The notes under the pieces were generated by a model. It searched no databases, was not told the origin of the DNA, and worked only from the letters and a program-made list of their open reading frames with translations. This document shows positions 1 through 4,960 of a stretch of DNA of 7,008 bases, piece after piece. A program made the position numbers and the translations under genes. The DNA is from Bacteroidales bacterium (lineage in GTDB: Bacteria; Bacteroidota; Bacteroidia; Bacteroidales; JAGOPY01): the NCBI GenBank assembly GCA_030638325.1, contig DAOWEV010000161.1:1-7008 (forward strand), given 5' to 3'. Each line of letters begins with the position of its first letter. Position 1 is the stretch's first letter.

Positions 1-7
1 CCCCCCA

Positions 8-56
8 TCTCAACTCTCATCTCTCAACTCTCATCTCTAAACTCTAAATACTCAAC
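8..56. repeat. Heptamer tandem array A (TCTCAAC type, 7 units)
   Basis: Seven consecutive 7-bp units read TCTCAAC, TCTCATC, TCTCAAC, TCTCATC, TCTAAAC, TCTAAAT, ACTCAAC. The first four alternate, giving a 14-bp super-period. The array starts near the window edge and may extend further left. It lies directly upstream of the candidate promoter at 66-73. Function is unknown; it is one of seven such arrays in this window. Confidence 0.85.
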
Positions 57-65
57 TCTTTTTCA

Positions 66-73
66 TACATTTG
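66..73 (+). promoter_or_regulatory. Candidate Bacteroidota -7 promoter element (TACATTTG)
   Basis: TACATTTG is an exact match to the Bacteroidota -7 consensus TAnnTTTG. It would put a transcription start near 77-80 and leave an A/T-only leader of about 10-13 nt before the ATG at 90. No TTTG is present 19-21 nt upstream; that position falls inside heptamer array A. The leader has no purine-rich Shine-Dalgarno, as is common in this phylum. Confidence 0.55.
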
Positions 74-89
74 TTAAAATTTTTAAAAA

Positions 90-437
90 ATGGATATCAT
101 TGTTCGCTTTATTTTATATGTCGTTGCAGTTCTTATCACGGCATATATGTTGCCAGGGGTAAATTTTAAAAATTTCTGGACTGCTCTTATTGCGGCAGCA
201 GTACTTTCGGTCTTAAATGCATTTATCAAACCCTTGCTGGTTTTCCTGACGATTCCGATAACATTTGCAACTCTCGGATTGTTCCTGTTGGTGATCAATG
301 CCGGGATCATTCTGTTGGCTGCCTGGCTCGTACCGGGCTTTGACGTGGATAGTTTCTGGTGGGCACTGCTTTTCAGCATTGTCCTGAGTTTTTTCACCTA
401 TCTTTTCAAGGCGAACACCGATTCCAGTTTCTTTTAA
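90..437 (+). CDS. YvlD-like small membrane protein (phage holin 4_2 family)
   Basis: This 115-residue protein is almost entirely hydrophobic, with about four membrane segments near residues 4-21, 31-48, 50-79 and 88-107. The central run around residues 43-71 (NAFIKPLL, then TIPITFATLGLF and LVINA) is the hallmark of the YvlD/Phage_holin_4_2 family, an inner-membrane family of unproven function despite the holin name. Residues 21-40 and 81-100 resemble each other at a 60-residue offset (PG, FW.AL and VLS shared), which suggests two duplicated membrane hairpins. The ATG at 90 fits the family start and lies 16 nt after a good -7 element. The next gene starts 3 nt after the stop, so the two are probably co-transcribed. 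There is no phage context here, so a lysis role is unlikely. The family call is firm; the function is not known. Confidence 0.85.
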   Translation: MDIIVRFILYVVAVLITAYMLPGVNFKNFWTALIAAAVLSVLNAFIKPLLVFLTIPITFATLGLFLLVINAGIILLAAWLVPGFDVDSFWWALLFSIVLSFFTYLFKANTDSSFF

Positions 438-440
438 CCC

Positions 441-902
441 ATGAAAAGCAGGCCACTGACATTCAAGCCGGAGCTGGTAGAGATCATCAGGAAATGCGAT
501 GCCTGCTCCCTCGCTATGGTTGATGAAAACAACCGGCCCTACGTGATCCCTATGAATTTCGGACTAAAAGAGGATTGTATTTATTTTCACAGCGCAGCAG
601 AAGGCAAGAAAATTGATATCCTGAAGAAAAACCCCCATGTCTGTGTTGCCTTCAGCACGGATCATGATCTCCGGTGGGTCAATGAAGATGTTGCATGCAG
701 CTGGGCTATGCGGTATTATAGTGTGCTGGCCTTTGGGAAAATAATATTCATCGATGATTATGATGAACGGGTGGAGGCTCTCAAAGTCATTATGTCTCAG
801 TATTCGGATAAGGAATTTACTTTCAACCGCCCATCAGTCATTGAGGTACAACCGTTCAAGCTTATCATAGAGAAGATGGAAGGCAGGGCGTACGGATATT
901 AG
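441..902 (+). CDS. NimA-like pyridoxamine 5'-phosphate oxidase family protein
   Basis: This 153-residue protein is probably a cytosolic flavin-binding split beta-barrel of the pyridoxamine 5'-phosphate oxidase-like superfamily, nearest to the NimA/nitroimidazole-resistance group. The usual landmarks are present: an N-terminal strand with C-SLAMVDE (residues 22-29), PYVIPMNF (33-40), IYFHSAAEGKKIDIL (47-61), which contributes to the flavin phosphate site in this family, NPHVCVAF (64-71), and a tryptophan/tyrosine-rich segment CSWAMRYYSVLAFGKI (86-101). The C-terminus KLIIEKMEGRAYGY is also typical. Length matches the family (about 150-165). It follows the YvlD-like gene by 3 nt and likely shares its promoter. 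Family members bind FMN or FAD and reduce varied substrates. Whether this one reduces nitroimidazoles cannot be told from sequence, and true PdxH activity is unlikely because the protein is too short. Confidence 0.88.
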   Translation: MKSRPLTFKPELVEIIRKCDACSLAMVDENNRPYVIPMNFGLKEDCIYFHSAAEGKKIDILKKNPHVCVAFSTDHDLRWVNEDVACSWAMRYYSVLAFGKIIFIDDYDERVEALKVIMSQYSDKEFTFNRPSVIEVQPFKLIIEKMEGRAYGY

Positions 903-913
903 CTCACAGGATT

Positions 914-948
914 GTAAGACGGTAAGACGGTAAGACGGTAGGACGGTA
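914..948. repeat. Octamer tandem array B (GTAAGACG, 4 units)
   Basis: Three perfect GTAAGACG units (914-937) are followed by GTAGGACG (938-945) and a partial GTA. The array lies 11 nt after the stop of the NimA-like gene, between two convergent genes. I see no GC-rich hairpin with a T-tract in the 903-1038 gap, so no classical terminator is evident for either gene. Confidence 0.9.
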
Positions 949-969
949 GAACTATAGACCTTTAATTCA

Positions 970-1017
970 AATTAAACGAATAAACAAATAAACGAATAAA
1001 CAAATAAACAAATAAAG
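970..1017. repeat. Octamer tandem array C (AATAAAC-type, 6 units) with flanking 14-bp direct repeats
   Basis: Six 8-bp units read AATTAAAC, GAATAAAC, AAATAAAC, GAATAAAC, AAATAAAC, AAATAAAG. The 14-mer TAATTCAAATTAAA occurs twice, at 963-976 overlapping the array start and at 1030-1043 after it. The second copy overlaps the stop codon of the PAP2 gene (1039-1041). The bracketing direct repeats suggest slippage or an insertion scar. Confidence 0.85.
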
Positions 1018-1038
1018 AAGGTGTATTTCTAATTCAAA

Positions 1039-1593
1039 TTAAATAAGGTTTCTCGAAATCCGCCATACTAAAACTCCGAGGAAGCTTCCCCAGAGAGCTC
1101 CGCAGATTACGTCTCCCGGATAGTGTGTGCCGAGGTAAACCCTGGAATACGCCACCAGAAAAGCCCAGAAAATTACGACGGGCAGAAGCCATTTATGTTG
1201 CTTTCCAACAAGGCCTGTGATGAATACAGCGACCGCAAAAGTATTGCTGGCATGCGATGAAATAAAGCCAAAAGAACCTCCGCAATGATCTTTGACGAGA
1301 TGGACCATACCTGATAAGCCGGGCTCATGACAGGGCCGCAGTCTCTGGAAAACATTCTTGAACAGCGAGACAGAGGTCTGATCACTGATGAATACAAGAA
1401 ATATTGCTGCACCTATCAAAATAAAAACTTTCTTTCCATACTTTTTATACAGAAGTGAAATAAAAACAAGATAAAGCGGTATCCAGATATATTTACAACT
1501 GGCCCAGAACATGATACTATCAAACAGGGTATTGTTTGCCCCGTTTATAGCGAGAAATATATCCTGATCAATCTGACTTATCCAATCCACCAC
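1039..1593 (-). CDS. PAP2-family membrane phosphatase
   Basis: This 184-residue integral membrane protein belongs to the type 2 phosphatidic acid phosphatase (PAP2) superfamily, which hydrolyses lipid or isoprenoid phosphates such as undecaprenyl pyrophosphate with the active site facing the periplasm. All three signature motifs are visible: K79-x6-R86-P87, S112-S113-H114 (the SSH variant of PSGH) and S150-R151-x5-H157-x3-D161, so catalysis should be intact. About five to six hydrophobic segments lie near residues 24-48, 55-74, 115-130, 136-149 and 162-178. The start is GTG; a second GTG follows immediately, and an in-frame stop at 1621-1623 rules out a longer form. It follows obg by 34 nt on the same strand and is probably the last gene of the hpt-obg transcript. 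It could act as a BacA-like undecaprenyl pyrophosphatase or a phosphatidylglycerophosphatase; the motifs do not distinguish these. Confidence 0.9.
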   Translation of the reverse strand: MVDWISQIDQDIFLAINGANNTLFDSIMFWASCKYIWIPLYLVFISLLYKKYGKKVFILIGAAIFLVFISDQTSVSLFKNVFQRLRPCHEPGLSGMVHLVKDHCGGSFGFISSHASNTFAVAVFITGLVGKQHKWLLPVVIFWAFLVAYSRVYLGTHYPGDVICGALWGSFLGVLVWRISRNLI

Positions 1594-1599
1594 AAAAAC

Positions 1600-1641
1600 T
1601 TTAAATTTACAATTTACAGTTTAAAATTTACAATTTAAAAT
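1600..1641. repeat. Heptamer tandem array D (TTACAAT/TTAAAAT, 6 units)
   Basis: Six 7-bp units on the + strand read TTTAAAT, TTACAAT, TTACAGT, TTAAAAT, TTACAAT, TTAAAAT. The array fills the whole gap between the PAP2 start (1593) and the obg stop (1628) and runs into obg, so the last codons and the stop of obg are made of repeat units. Confidence 0.85.
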
Positions 1642-2629
1642 TTGTATTAAGTTCCTCCCAGATCATATCTTTCATTTCCGTCAGTCCTTCGGTAGTAACG
1701 GATGATATGAAGATGTATGGCATATCAGGGAGGTCTTCCCTGATCTCAGCTTTCAGCTCCTCATCCAGCATATCCGACTTGGAAATGGCCAGGATCCTGG
1801 ATTTATCCAGCAGCTCCGGGTTATACTGCCGCAATTCGTTCACCAGCACCTCATATTCATTTCTGATATTATCCGAATCGGCCGGTATCATGAACAGCAG
1901 CAACGAATTTCTTTCAATATGCCTGAGAAAACGCAAGCCCAGGCCTTTTCCTTCATGGGCCCCTTCGATGATACCCGGAATGTCTGCCATCACGAACGAC
2001 AGGTGCTCCCGGTACCTCACAATGCCCAGATTCGGCCTGAGGGTTGTAAACGGATAATCCGCAATTTCGGGTTTGGCTGCCGAGATGACCGACAACAGTG
2101 TTGACTTCCCGGCATTCGGAAAACCTACCAGGCCTACATCGGCAAGCAGCTTTAACTCGAGGATGATCCATTCCTCGCTGCCTGGTTCACCGGGTTGAGA
2201 ATACTTAGGGGTCTGGTTGGTCGGAGATTTAAAATGATCGTTTCCAAGGCCTCCCCTGCCACCTTTCAGGATGATGCTCTGTTCTCCTTCATGAGTGATC
2301 TCGCAGAGTGTTTCTTCGCTGTCGGCAAGCCTGGCGATGGTGCCCATCGGCACTTCCAGGATCTTGTCTTCCCCGCTGGCGCCCGATTTCAATTCACCTC
2401 CTCCCGGCAGGCCATGCCCGGCTTTTACATGCTTTGTATATTTAAGATGGATCAATGTCCAGAGCTGCTGGTTGCCCTTTAATATGATATTTCCTCCACG
2501 GCCTCCATCGCCACCGTCGGGACCTCCTCTGGGGTTGGAACGGGTGCGGCGGAAGTGGGCAGATCCGGCCCCTCCCTTACCGGAGCGGCAATTGATCTTC
2601 ACATAATCAACAAAGTTCGGGTTAGCCAT
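1628..2629 (-). CDS. obgE: Obg/CgtA GTPase
   Basis: This is the essential ribosome-associated GTPase Obg (CgtA), which acts in 50S subunit assembly and growth or stress control in the cytoplasm. Residues 1-158 form the glycine-rich Obg fold, with GKGGAGSAHFRR (18-28) and GGPDGGDGGRGGNI (35-48). The G domain follows: G1 GFPNAGKST (169-177), switch I DYPFTT (191-196), G3 DIPG (216-219), G4 SKSD (283-286) in place of the usual NKxD, and G5 SSV (309-311). At 333 residues it lacks the C-terminal OCT extension of Firmicutes-type Obg (about 430 residues). It starts 11 nt after the hpt stop, so the two genes are surely co-transcribed. The last residues (NFKL) and the stop codon are encoded by a heptamer repeat array, so the C-terminus may have been altered by repeat expansion. 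Confidence 0.97.
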   Translation of the reverse strand: MANPNFVDYVKINCRSGKGGAGSAHFRRTRSNPRGGPDGGDGGRGGNIILKGNQQLWTLIHLKYTKHVKAGHGLPGGGELKSGASGEDKILEVPMGTIARLADSEETLCEITHEGEQSIILKGGRGGLGNDHFKSPTNQTPKYSQPGEPGSEEWIILELKLLADVGLVGFPNAGKSTLLSVISAAKPEIADYPFTTLRPNLGIVRYREHLSFVMADIPGIIEGAHEGKGLGLRFLRHIERNSLLLFMIPADSDNIRNEYEVLVNELRQYNPELLDKSRILAISKSDMLDEELKAEIREDLPDMPYIFISSVTTEGLTEMKDMIWEELNTNFKL

Positions 2630-2640
2630 CTGTGCAAGTC

Positions 2641-3174
2641 TTAAACGATCTTATAAATATCCTTGTAATTTCTACCATAGCCATCGTAATCAAGACCGTA
2701 ACCTACGATAAAGTCATTCGGGATCTCCATACCCAAATAATCGATCCTGAAATCTTTCTGAAAAGCATCGGGCTTAAACAGCAAGGCAGCTATTTTGACA
2801 CTCCGTGGTTTTTTATCTTTCAGATGATTCAGCAGGTGCGTTAAGGATATCCCGGTATCCACAATATCTTCAACGATCACCAGGTCCCTGTCTATGACTT
2901 CCTCATTCAACCCGATCAACTCCGTCACTTTCGCTGTAGTTGCAGTACCGGCATAAGAAGCAAACTTCACAAAAGAGATCTCGCAATCGATATCTAATTT
3001 TTTGAACAGGTCGGCAGCAAACATAAAGGCGCCGTTCAGGATAACCAGGAACAAAGGCTTACTACCCGCATAATCATGCTTGATACTTTCAGCTATTATT
3101 TGCACTGCCCGGTCGATCTCCCCGGCGCTTATTGATAATGAAAATTCCTTGTCTCTGACTTTTATTGTTTTCAT
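2641..3174 (-). CDS. hpt: Hypoxanthine phosphoribosyltransferase
   Basis: This cytosolic purine-salvage enzyme transfers the phosphoribosyl group of PRPP to hypoxanthine (and usually guanine), giving IMP or GMP. The 177-residue length is normal. The PRPP-binding loop is VIVEDIVDTGIS (99-110), with acidic residues E102, D103 and D106. LNGAF (46-50) corresponds to the pyrophosphate-binding loop, and the mobile loop is near SYAGTATT (73-80). The base-binding C-terminus IPNDFIVGYGLDYDGYGRN (151-169) is textbook, with F155 and V157 in the positions that stack on and contact the purine. K134 in LLFKPDA corresponds to the lysine that contacts the base O6. It is the first gene of the leftward operon; obg follows after 11 nt. 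Its upstream region is the repeat-rich 488-nt gap, with only a weak promoter match at 3202-3233. Confidence 0.96.
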   Translation of the reverse strand: MKTIKVRDKEFSLSISAGEIDRAVQIIAESIKHDYAGSKPLFLVILNGAFMFAADLFKKLDIDCEISFVKFASYAGTATTAKVTELIGLNEEVIDRDLVIVEDIVDTGISLTHLLNHLKDKKPRSVKIAALLFKPDAFQKDFRIDYLGMEIPNDFIVGYGLDYDGYGRNYKDIYKIV

Positions 3175-3201
3175 ACTTCGTTTAAATCATTGGTCTTATG
3201 T

Positions 3202-3233
3202 TAAATATAGTGGTTAGTCAAATTTGCCACAGA
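3202..3233 (-). promoter_or_regulatory. Weak candidate hpt promoter
   Basis: On the minus strand, TATATTTA (3209-3202) matches five of the six fixed positions of TAnnTTTG. TCTG (3233-3230) lies 20 nt upstream as a one-mismatch -33 TTTG. The -33 part falls inside the first 47-bp repeat copy. This is only a plausible placement, chosen because hpt needs a promoter here and nothing better is visible. Confidence 0.3.
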
Positions 3234-3343
3234 TTCACAGATTATAAAACTAATCTTTTTGAAATCAAATTTGCCACAGATTCACAGATTATAAAACTAA
3301 TCTTTTTGAAATCAAATTTGCCACAGATTCACAGATTATAAAA
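3218..3343. repeat. 47-bp tandem repeat, 2.7 copies
   Basis: Copies at 3218-3264 and 3265-3311 are identical, and 3312-3343 repeats the first 32 bases exactly before diverging. Each copy contains GCCACAGATTCACAGAT, itself two CACAGATT octamers in tandem. Perfect identity between copies points to recent slippage or duplication. The same 17-mer recurs inverted at 3409-3425. Confidence 0.95.
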
Positions 3344-3433
3344 TATTTTTGTAATCCCTGCAAGCCGGAGAGGCAGGGATATTCCTATTTAAAATATTTA
3401 ATAAGCATATCTGTGAATCTGTGGCTTTTTTTT
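3320..3433 (+). repeat. Nested inverted repeat with T-tract (terminator-like hairpin)
   Basis: Three helices nest. The outer is a perfect 17-bp stem, 3320-3336 with 3409-3425. The middle is 9 bp, 3341-3349 (AAATATTTT) with 3391-3399. The inner is 8 bp, 3354-3361 (ATCCCTGC) with 3373-3380 (GCAGGGAT), closing an 11-nt loop. On the + strand the outer stem is followed at once by eight T residues (3426-3433), as in an intrinsic terminator. No gene on that strand lies upstream before the distant 902 stop, so what it would terminate is unclear. It may instead be a dispersed repeat element or a structured RNA. All three left arms of the tandem repeat could compete for the single right arm. Confidence 0.75.
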
Positions 3434-3590
3434 CTTTACCCACGAAATCATTTCCACAAAGATAGTGACTTTCTGATTTCTGACTACTGACAATGGCAAT
3501 ACGATCTTTTATAGGCACTTAGGGTGCAACTTTTACCAACATGTTGTTCAAATTTAATATCGTCGAAATCCAATTCCCGCATAGCGGTTT

Positions 3591-3625
3591 TAATTCGTAA
3601 TTCTTAATTCGTAATTCTTAATTGA
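3591..3625. repeat. Heptamer tandem array E (TAATTCG/TAATTCT, 5 units)
   Basis: Five 7-bp units read TAATTCG, TAATTCT, TAATTCG, TAATTCT, TAATTGA, an alternating pair with a 14-bp super-period. The array ends 5 nt before the purE -7 element and contributes the -33 position of that promoter. Confidence 0.92.
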
Positions 3626-3638
3626 TTTAGTAACTTTG
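3608..3638 (+). promoter_or_regulatory. Candidate purE promoter (TTCG-N19-TAACTTTG)
   Basis: TAACTTTG (3631-3638) is an exact TAnnTTTG match. TTCG (3608-3611), one base from the -33 consensus TTTG, lies 19 nt upstream and belongs to heptamer array E. A start near 3642-3645 would give a leader of about 18-20 nt. The identical -7 octamer precedes the lipoprotein gene on the other strand at 4745-4738. Confidence 0.65.
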
Positions 3639-3662
3639 TCCACTATTTAAAACCCTTAAGTT

Positions 3663-4166
3663 ATGACCCCAGTAGTAAGTATCATCATGGGCAGCACCAG
3701 CGATTTGCCGGTTATGGAGCAGGCTGCAAAGATCTTGAACGACATGGAGATCCCATTTGAGATAAATGCTTTATCGGCTCACAGGACGCACGAGCAGGTG
3801 GAAGATTTTGCAACTGGCACGGTTGAACGAGGCATCAAGGTGATCATTGCCGGGGCAGGCATGGCCGCACATTTGCCGGGTGTGATCGCAGCCATGACGC
3901 CCATCCCGGTCATAGGCGTACCCATCAAAGCTTCGCTTGAGGGCATCGATTCCCTTCTTTCCATTGTGCAAATGCCACCAGGCATTCCGGTGGCCACAGT
4001 GGGCATTAACGGCGCCCACAATGCCGGGATACTGGCCGCTCAGATCCTTGCCACCGGCAATACTGATATCTTTGAGAAGACCGTCAAATTCAAAGCAGCC
4101 CTGAAAGACAAGATCGTAAAGGCAAATGAGGAGCTGAAGATGCTTAGCTTCAAGTATAAAGTGTAA
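3663..4166 (+). CDS. purE: N5-carboxyaminoimidazole ribonucleotide mutase (PurE class I)
   Basis: PurE converts N5-CAIR to CAIR in de novo purine synthesis, in the cytosol. The 167-residue protein carries the full signature: MGSTSD (9-14) binding the phosphate, SAHRTH (38-43) with the catalytic histidine H40, AGAGMAAHLPG (63-73), and SIVQMPPGIPV (100-110). The SIVQMP run and the small size fit class I PurE, the form that needs a separate PurK to make N5-CAIR, so purK should be elsewhere in the genome. The C-terminus, about residues 134-167, is a charged helix. The ATG is chosen because the family starts with this VSIIMGS strand and because it lies about 20 nt after the predicted transcription start. 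It appears monocistronic. It diverges from hpt, the purine-salvage gene, and its stop codon touches that of the convergent lipoprotein gene with no spacer. Confidence 0.97.
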   Translation: MTPVVSIIMGSTSDLPVMEQAAKILNDMEIPFEINALSAHRTHEQVEDFATGTVERGIKVIIAGAGMAAHLPGVIAAMTPIPVIGVPIKASLEGIDSLLSIVQMPPGIPVATVGINGAHNAGILAAQILATGNTDIFEKTVKFKAALKDKIVKANEELKMLSFKYKV

Positions 4167-4733
4167 TTACATGGCATCCGGATAGTCTTCATCAAAATAG
4201 ATCCAGAACAGTACCTCGTTATACTCTTCATCCCCATATTTTCTGACCAGCACCGGGGCCACGCCCAGCACTTTCTTCTGAATGACCTGCCCTCCATCAC
4301 CAAAATACCATTCTTCCAGAAACCTCACTTTGGCAATGTCCCTGTAATCATACTGCTGGATCACGATGGTGTCGTACTCATCATAAGGAGGCACTTCGCG
4401 CATCAGGGTGACAAAGGTTGTATCAATCCCTAAAGACTTCACATCATCGATTGACAAAGGCTTATTGAAATAATCATATGCCTGGTGCTTACCGCTATAG
4501 GCAGCGTCCAGCAACCATTTCACAAAAGGTTCCCGTTTCGACCCTTCGATATTATTCACCCACCAGTGTAAATCCTGGTCATCTGACTGAATGGACACAT
4601 CGTACTGGATGCGTTCGGTGATCGGTTCTTTTTCAGGCTCATTTTTATGCGCTGTCGGCAAGCAGCCTGTGAGCTTGAACAAAAAGGCTGAGATGATCAG
4701 CCATGACAGCAATATTTTTGGTATGTAACGCAT
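4167..4733 (-). CDS. Short GldN-like lipoprotein
   Basis: This 188-residue protein has a lipoprotein signal: a hydrophobic stretch from residue 7 ends in the lipobox LTGC with C24 as the lipidated cysteine. A lysine (K20) interrupts the hydrophobic core. After a polar linker (28-45), residues 68-105 (DAAYSGKHQAYDYF, then PLSIDDV) and especially 136-182 (FLEEWYFGDGGQVIQKKVLGVAPVL, then EVLFWIYF) match by eye the pattern I recall from GldN/PorN, the periplasmic ring component of the type IX secretion system (EDWFFD...LGI.PV...LFWVFFP). It ends just after that motif, so it lacks the C-terminal part of GldN, which is around 300 residues, and no gldK, gldL or gldM is adjacent. It may be a divergent, envelope-anchored paralogue; a T9SS role is inference. 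Its gene has its own promoter and a leader of almost zero length. Confidence 0.72.
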   Translation of the reverse strand: MRYIPKILLSWLIISAFLFKLTGCLPTAHKNEPEKEPITERIQYDVSIQSDDQDLHWWVNNIEGSKREPFVKWLLDAAYSGKHQAYDYFNKPLSIDDVKSLGIDTTFVTLMREVPPYDEYDTIVIQQYDYRDIAKVRFLEEWYFGDGGQVIQKKVLGVAPVLVRKYGDEEYNEVLFWIYFDEDYPDAM

Positions 4734-4737
4734 ATCA

Positions 4738-4769
4738 CAAAGTTAGTAATAATGAAGTAATTTCAGAAA
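4738..4769 (-). promoter_or_regulatory. Candidate lipoprotein-gene promoter (TTTC-N20-TAACTTTG)
   Basis: On the minus strand, TAACTTTG (4745-4738) is an exact -7 match. TTTC (4769-4766), one base from the -33 TTTG, lies at the ideal 20-nt spacing. The -7 element ends only 4 nt before the ATG at 4733, so the predicted transcription start falls at or next to the start codon and the mRNA would be leaderless. Confidence 0.65.
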
Positions 4770-4800
4770 TCCGGGCCTATTTCAATTTATTTTGTCGTAA

Positions 4801-4842
4801 AAATATCGAATAACGAATATCGAATAATGAATATCGAAATAT
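4801..4842. repeat. Heptamer tandem array F (GAATATC/GAATAAC, 6 units)
   Basis: Six 7-bp units read AAATATC, GAATAAC, GAATATC, GAATAAT, GAATATC, GAAATAT, again alternating with a 14-bp super-period. It forms the left arm of the 4792-4968 element and overlaps the first codons of the small frame at 4827. Confidence 0.9.
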
Positions 4843-4919
4843 TTCAAGAAAACAATGAGTTAATCTCAATATTTGTAAAGAGTATAGAATCATCTGAAAA
4901 AAATATGGCAAAAAGGTAA
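4827..4919 (+). pseudogene. Remnant of a four-helix-bundle (S23/IVP-like) protein gene
   Basis: A 30-residue frame starts with an ATG inside heptamer array F and ends at TAA (4917-4919). Residues 8-28 contain ENNELISIFVKSIESSEKN, which resembles the last helix of four-helix-bundle proteins of the 23S rRNA intervening-sequence (IVP/S23) and Avd-like family, whose C-terminus often reads like NELI.I...SIKT.K. Full-length members are about 115-130 residues, so roughly the first 100 would be missing here. It is therefore best read as a 3' fragment left by an internal deletion. The match is short and made by eye. Confidence 0.45.
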
Positions 4920-4925
4920 AAACAG

Positions 4926-4960
4926 TTCATTATTCGGTGTTCGGTGTTCATAATTCAAAA
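4926..4960. repeat. Heptamer tandem array G (TTCGGTG type, 5 units)
   Basis: Five 7-bp units read TTCATTA, TTCGGTG, TTCGGTG, TTCATAA, TTCAAAA, starting 6 nt after the stop of the four-helix-bundle remnant. The array is the inverted counterpart of array F (GAAnnnn versus TTCnnnn) and forms the right arm of the putative element. Confidence 0.88.

Larger units (their letters stand above)
3175..3662. other. Gene-free 488-nt divergent intergenic region (hpt / purE)
   Basis: The gap between the divergent starts of hpt and purE holds, left to right: a weak hpt promoter candidate, three 47-bp tandem repeats (3218-3343), a nested inverted repeat with a T-tract (3320-3433), an unexplained stretch (3434-3590) with no convincing gene, heptamer array E (3591-3625) and the purE promoter. 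No tRNA or rRNA is seen. Short frames here (a 60-residue frame at 3336-3518 and a 32-residue one at 3484-3582, both on -) have no recognisable product. Confidence 0.7.

Noticed and set aside
90..437. Phage holin or prophage remnant
   Set aside because: The family name is historical; the YvlD-type motif, the co-transcribed NimA-like gene and the lack of any phage gene point to a chromosomal membrane protein.
3218..3343. The 47-bp repeats as a CRISPR array
   Set aside because: The whole unit is identical including what would be the spacer; there are no variable spacers and no cas genes nearby.
3336..3518. A 60-residue minus-strand frame in the hpt-purE gap
   Set aside because: It runs through the nested inverted repeat and T-tract, has no recognisable motif and no initiation signal.
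3537..3546. Perfect 10-bp palindrome CAACATGTTG upstream of purE as a possible operator
   Set aside because: It is short, single-copy, about 85 nt before the -7 element, and a 10-bp palindrome is expected by chance in a window this size.
3484..3582. A 32-residue minus-strand frame starting MRELDFDDIKFEQ upstream of purE
   Set aside because: The first half looks protein-like, but I recognise no family, there is no promoter or ribosome site, and the second half is cysteine-rich read-through. It may be a chance frame or an old remnant.
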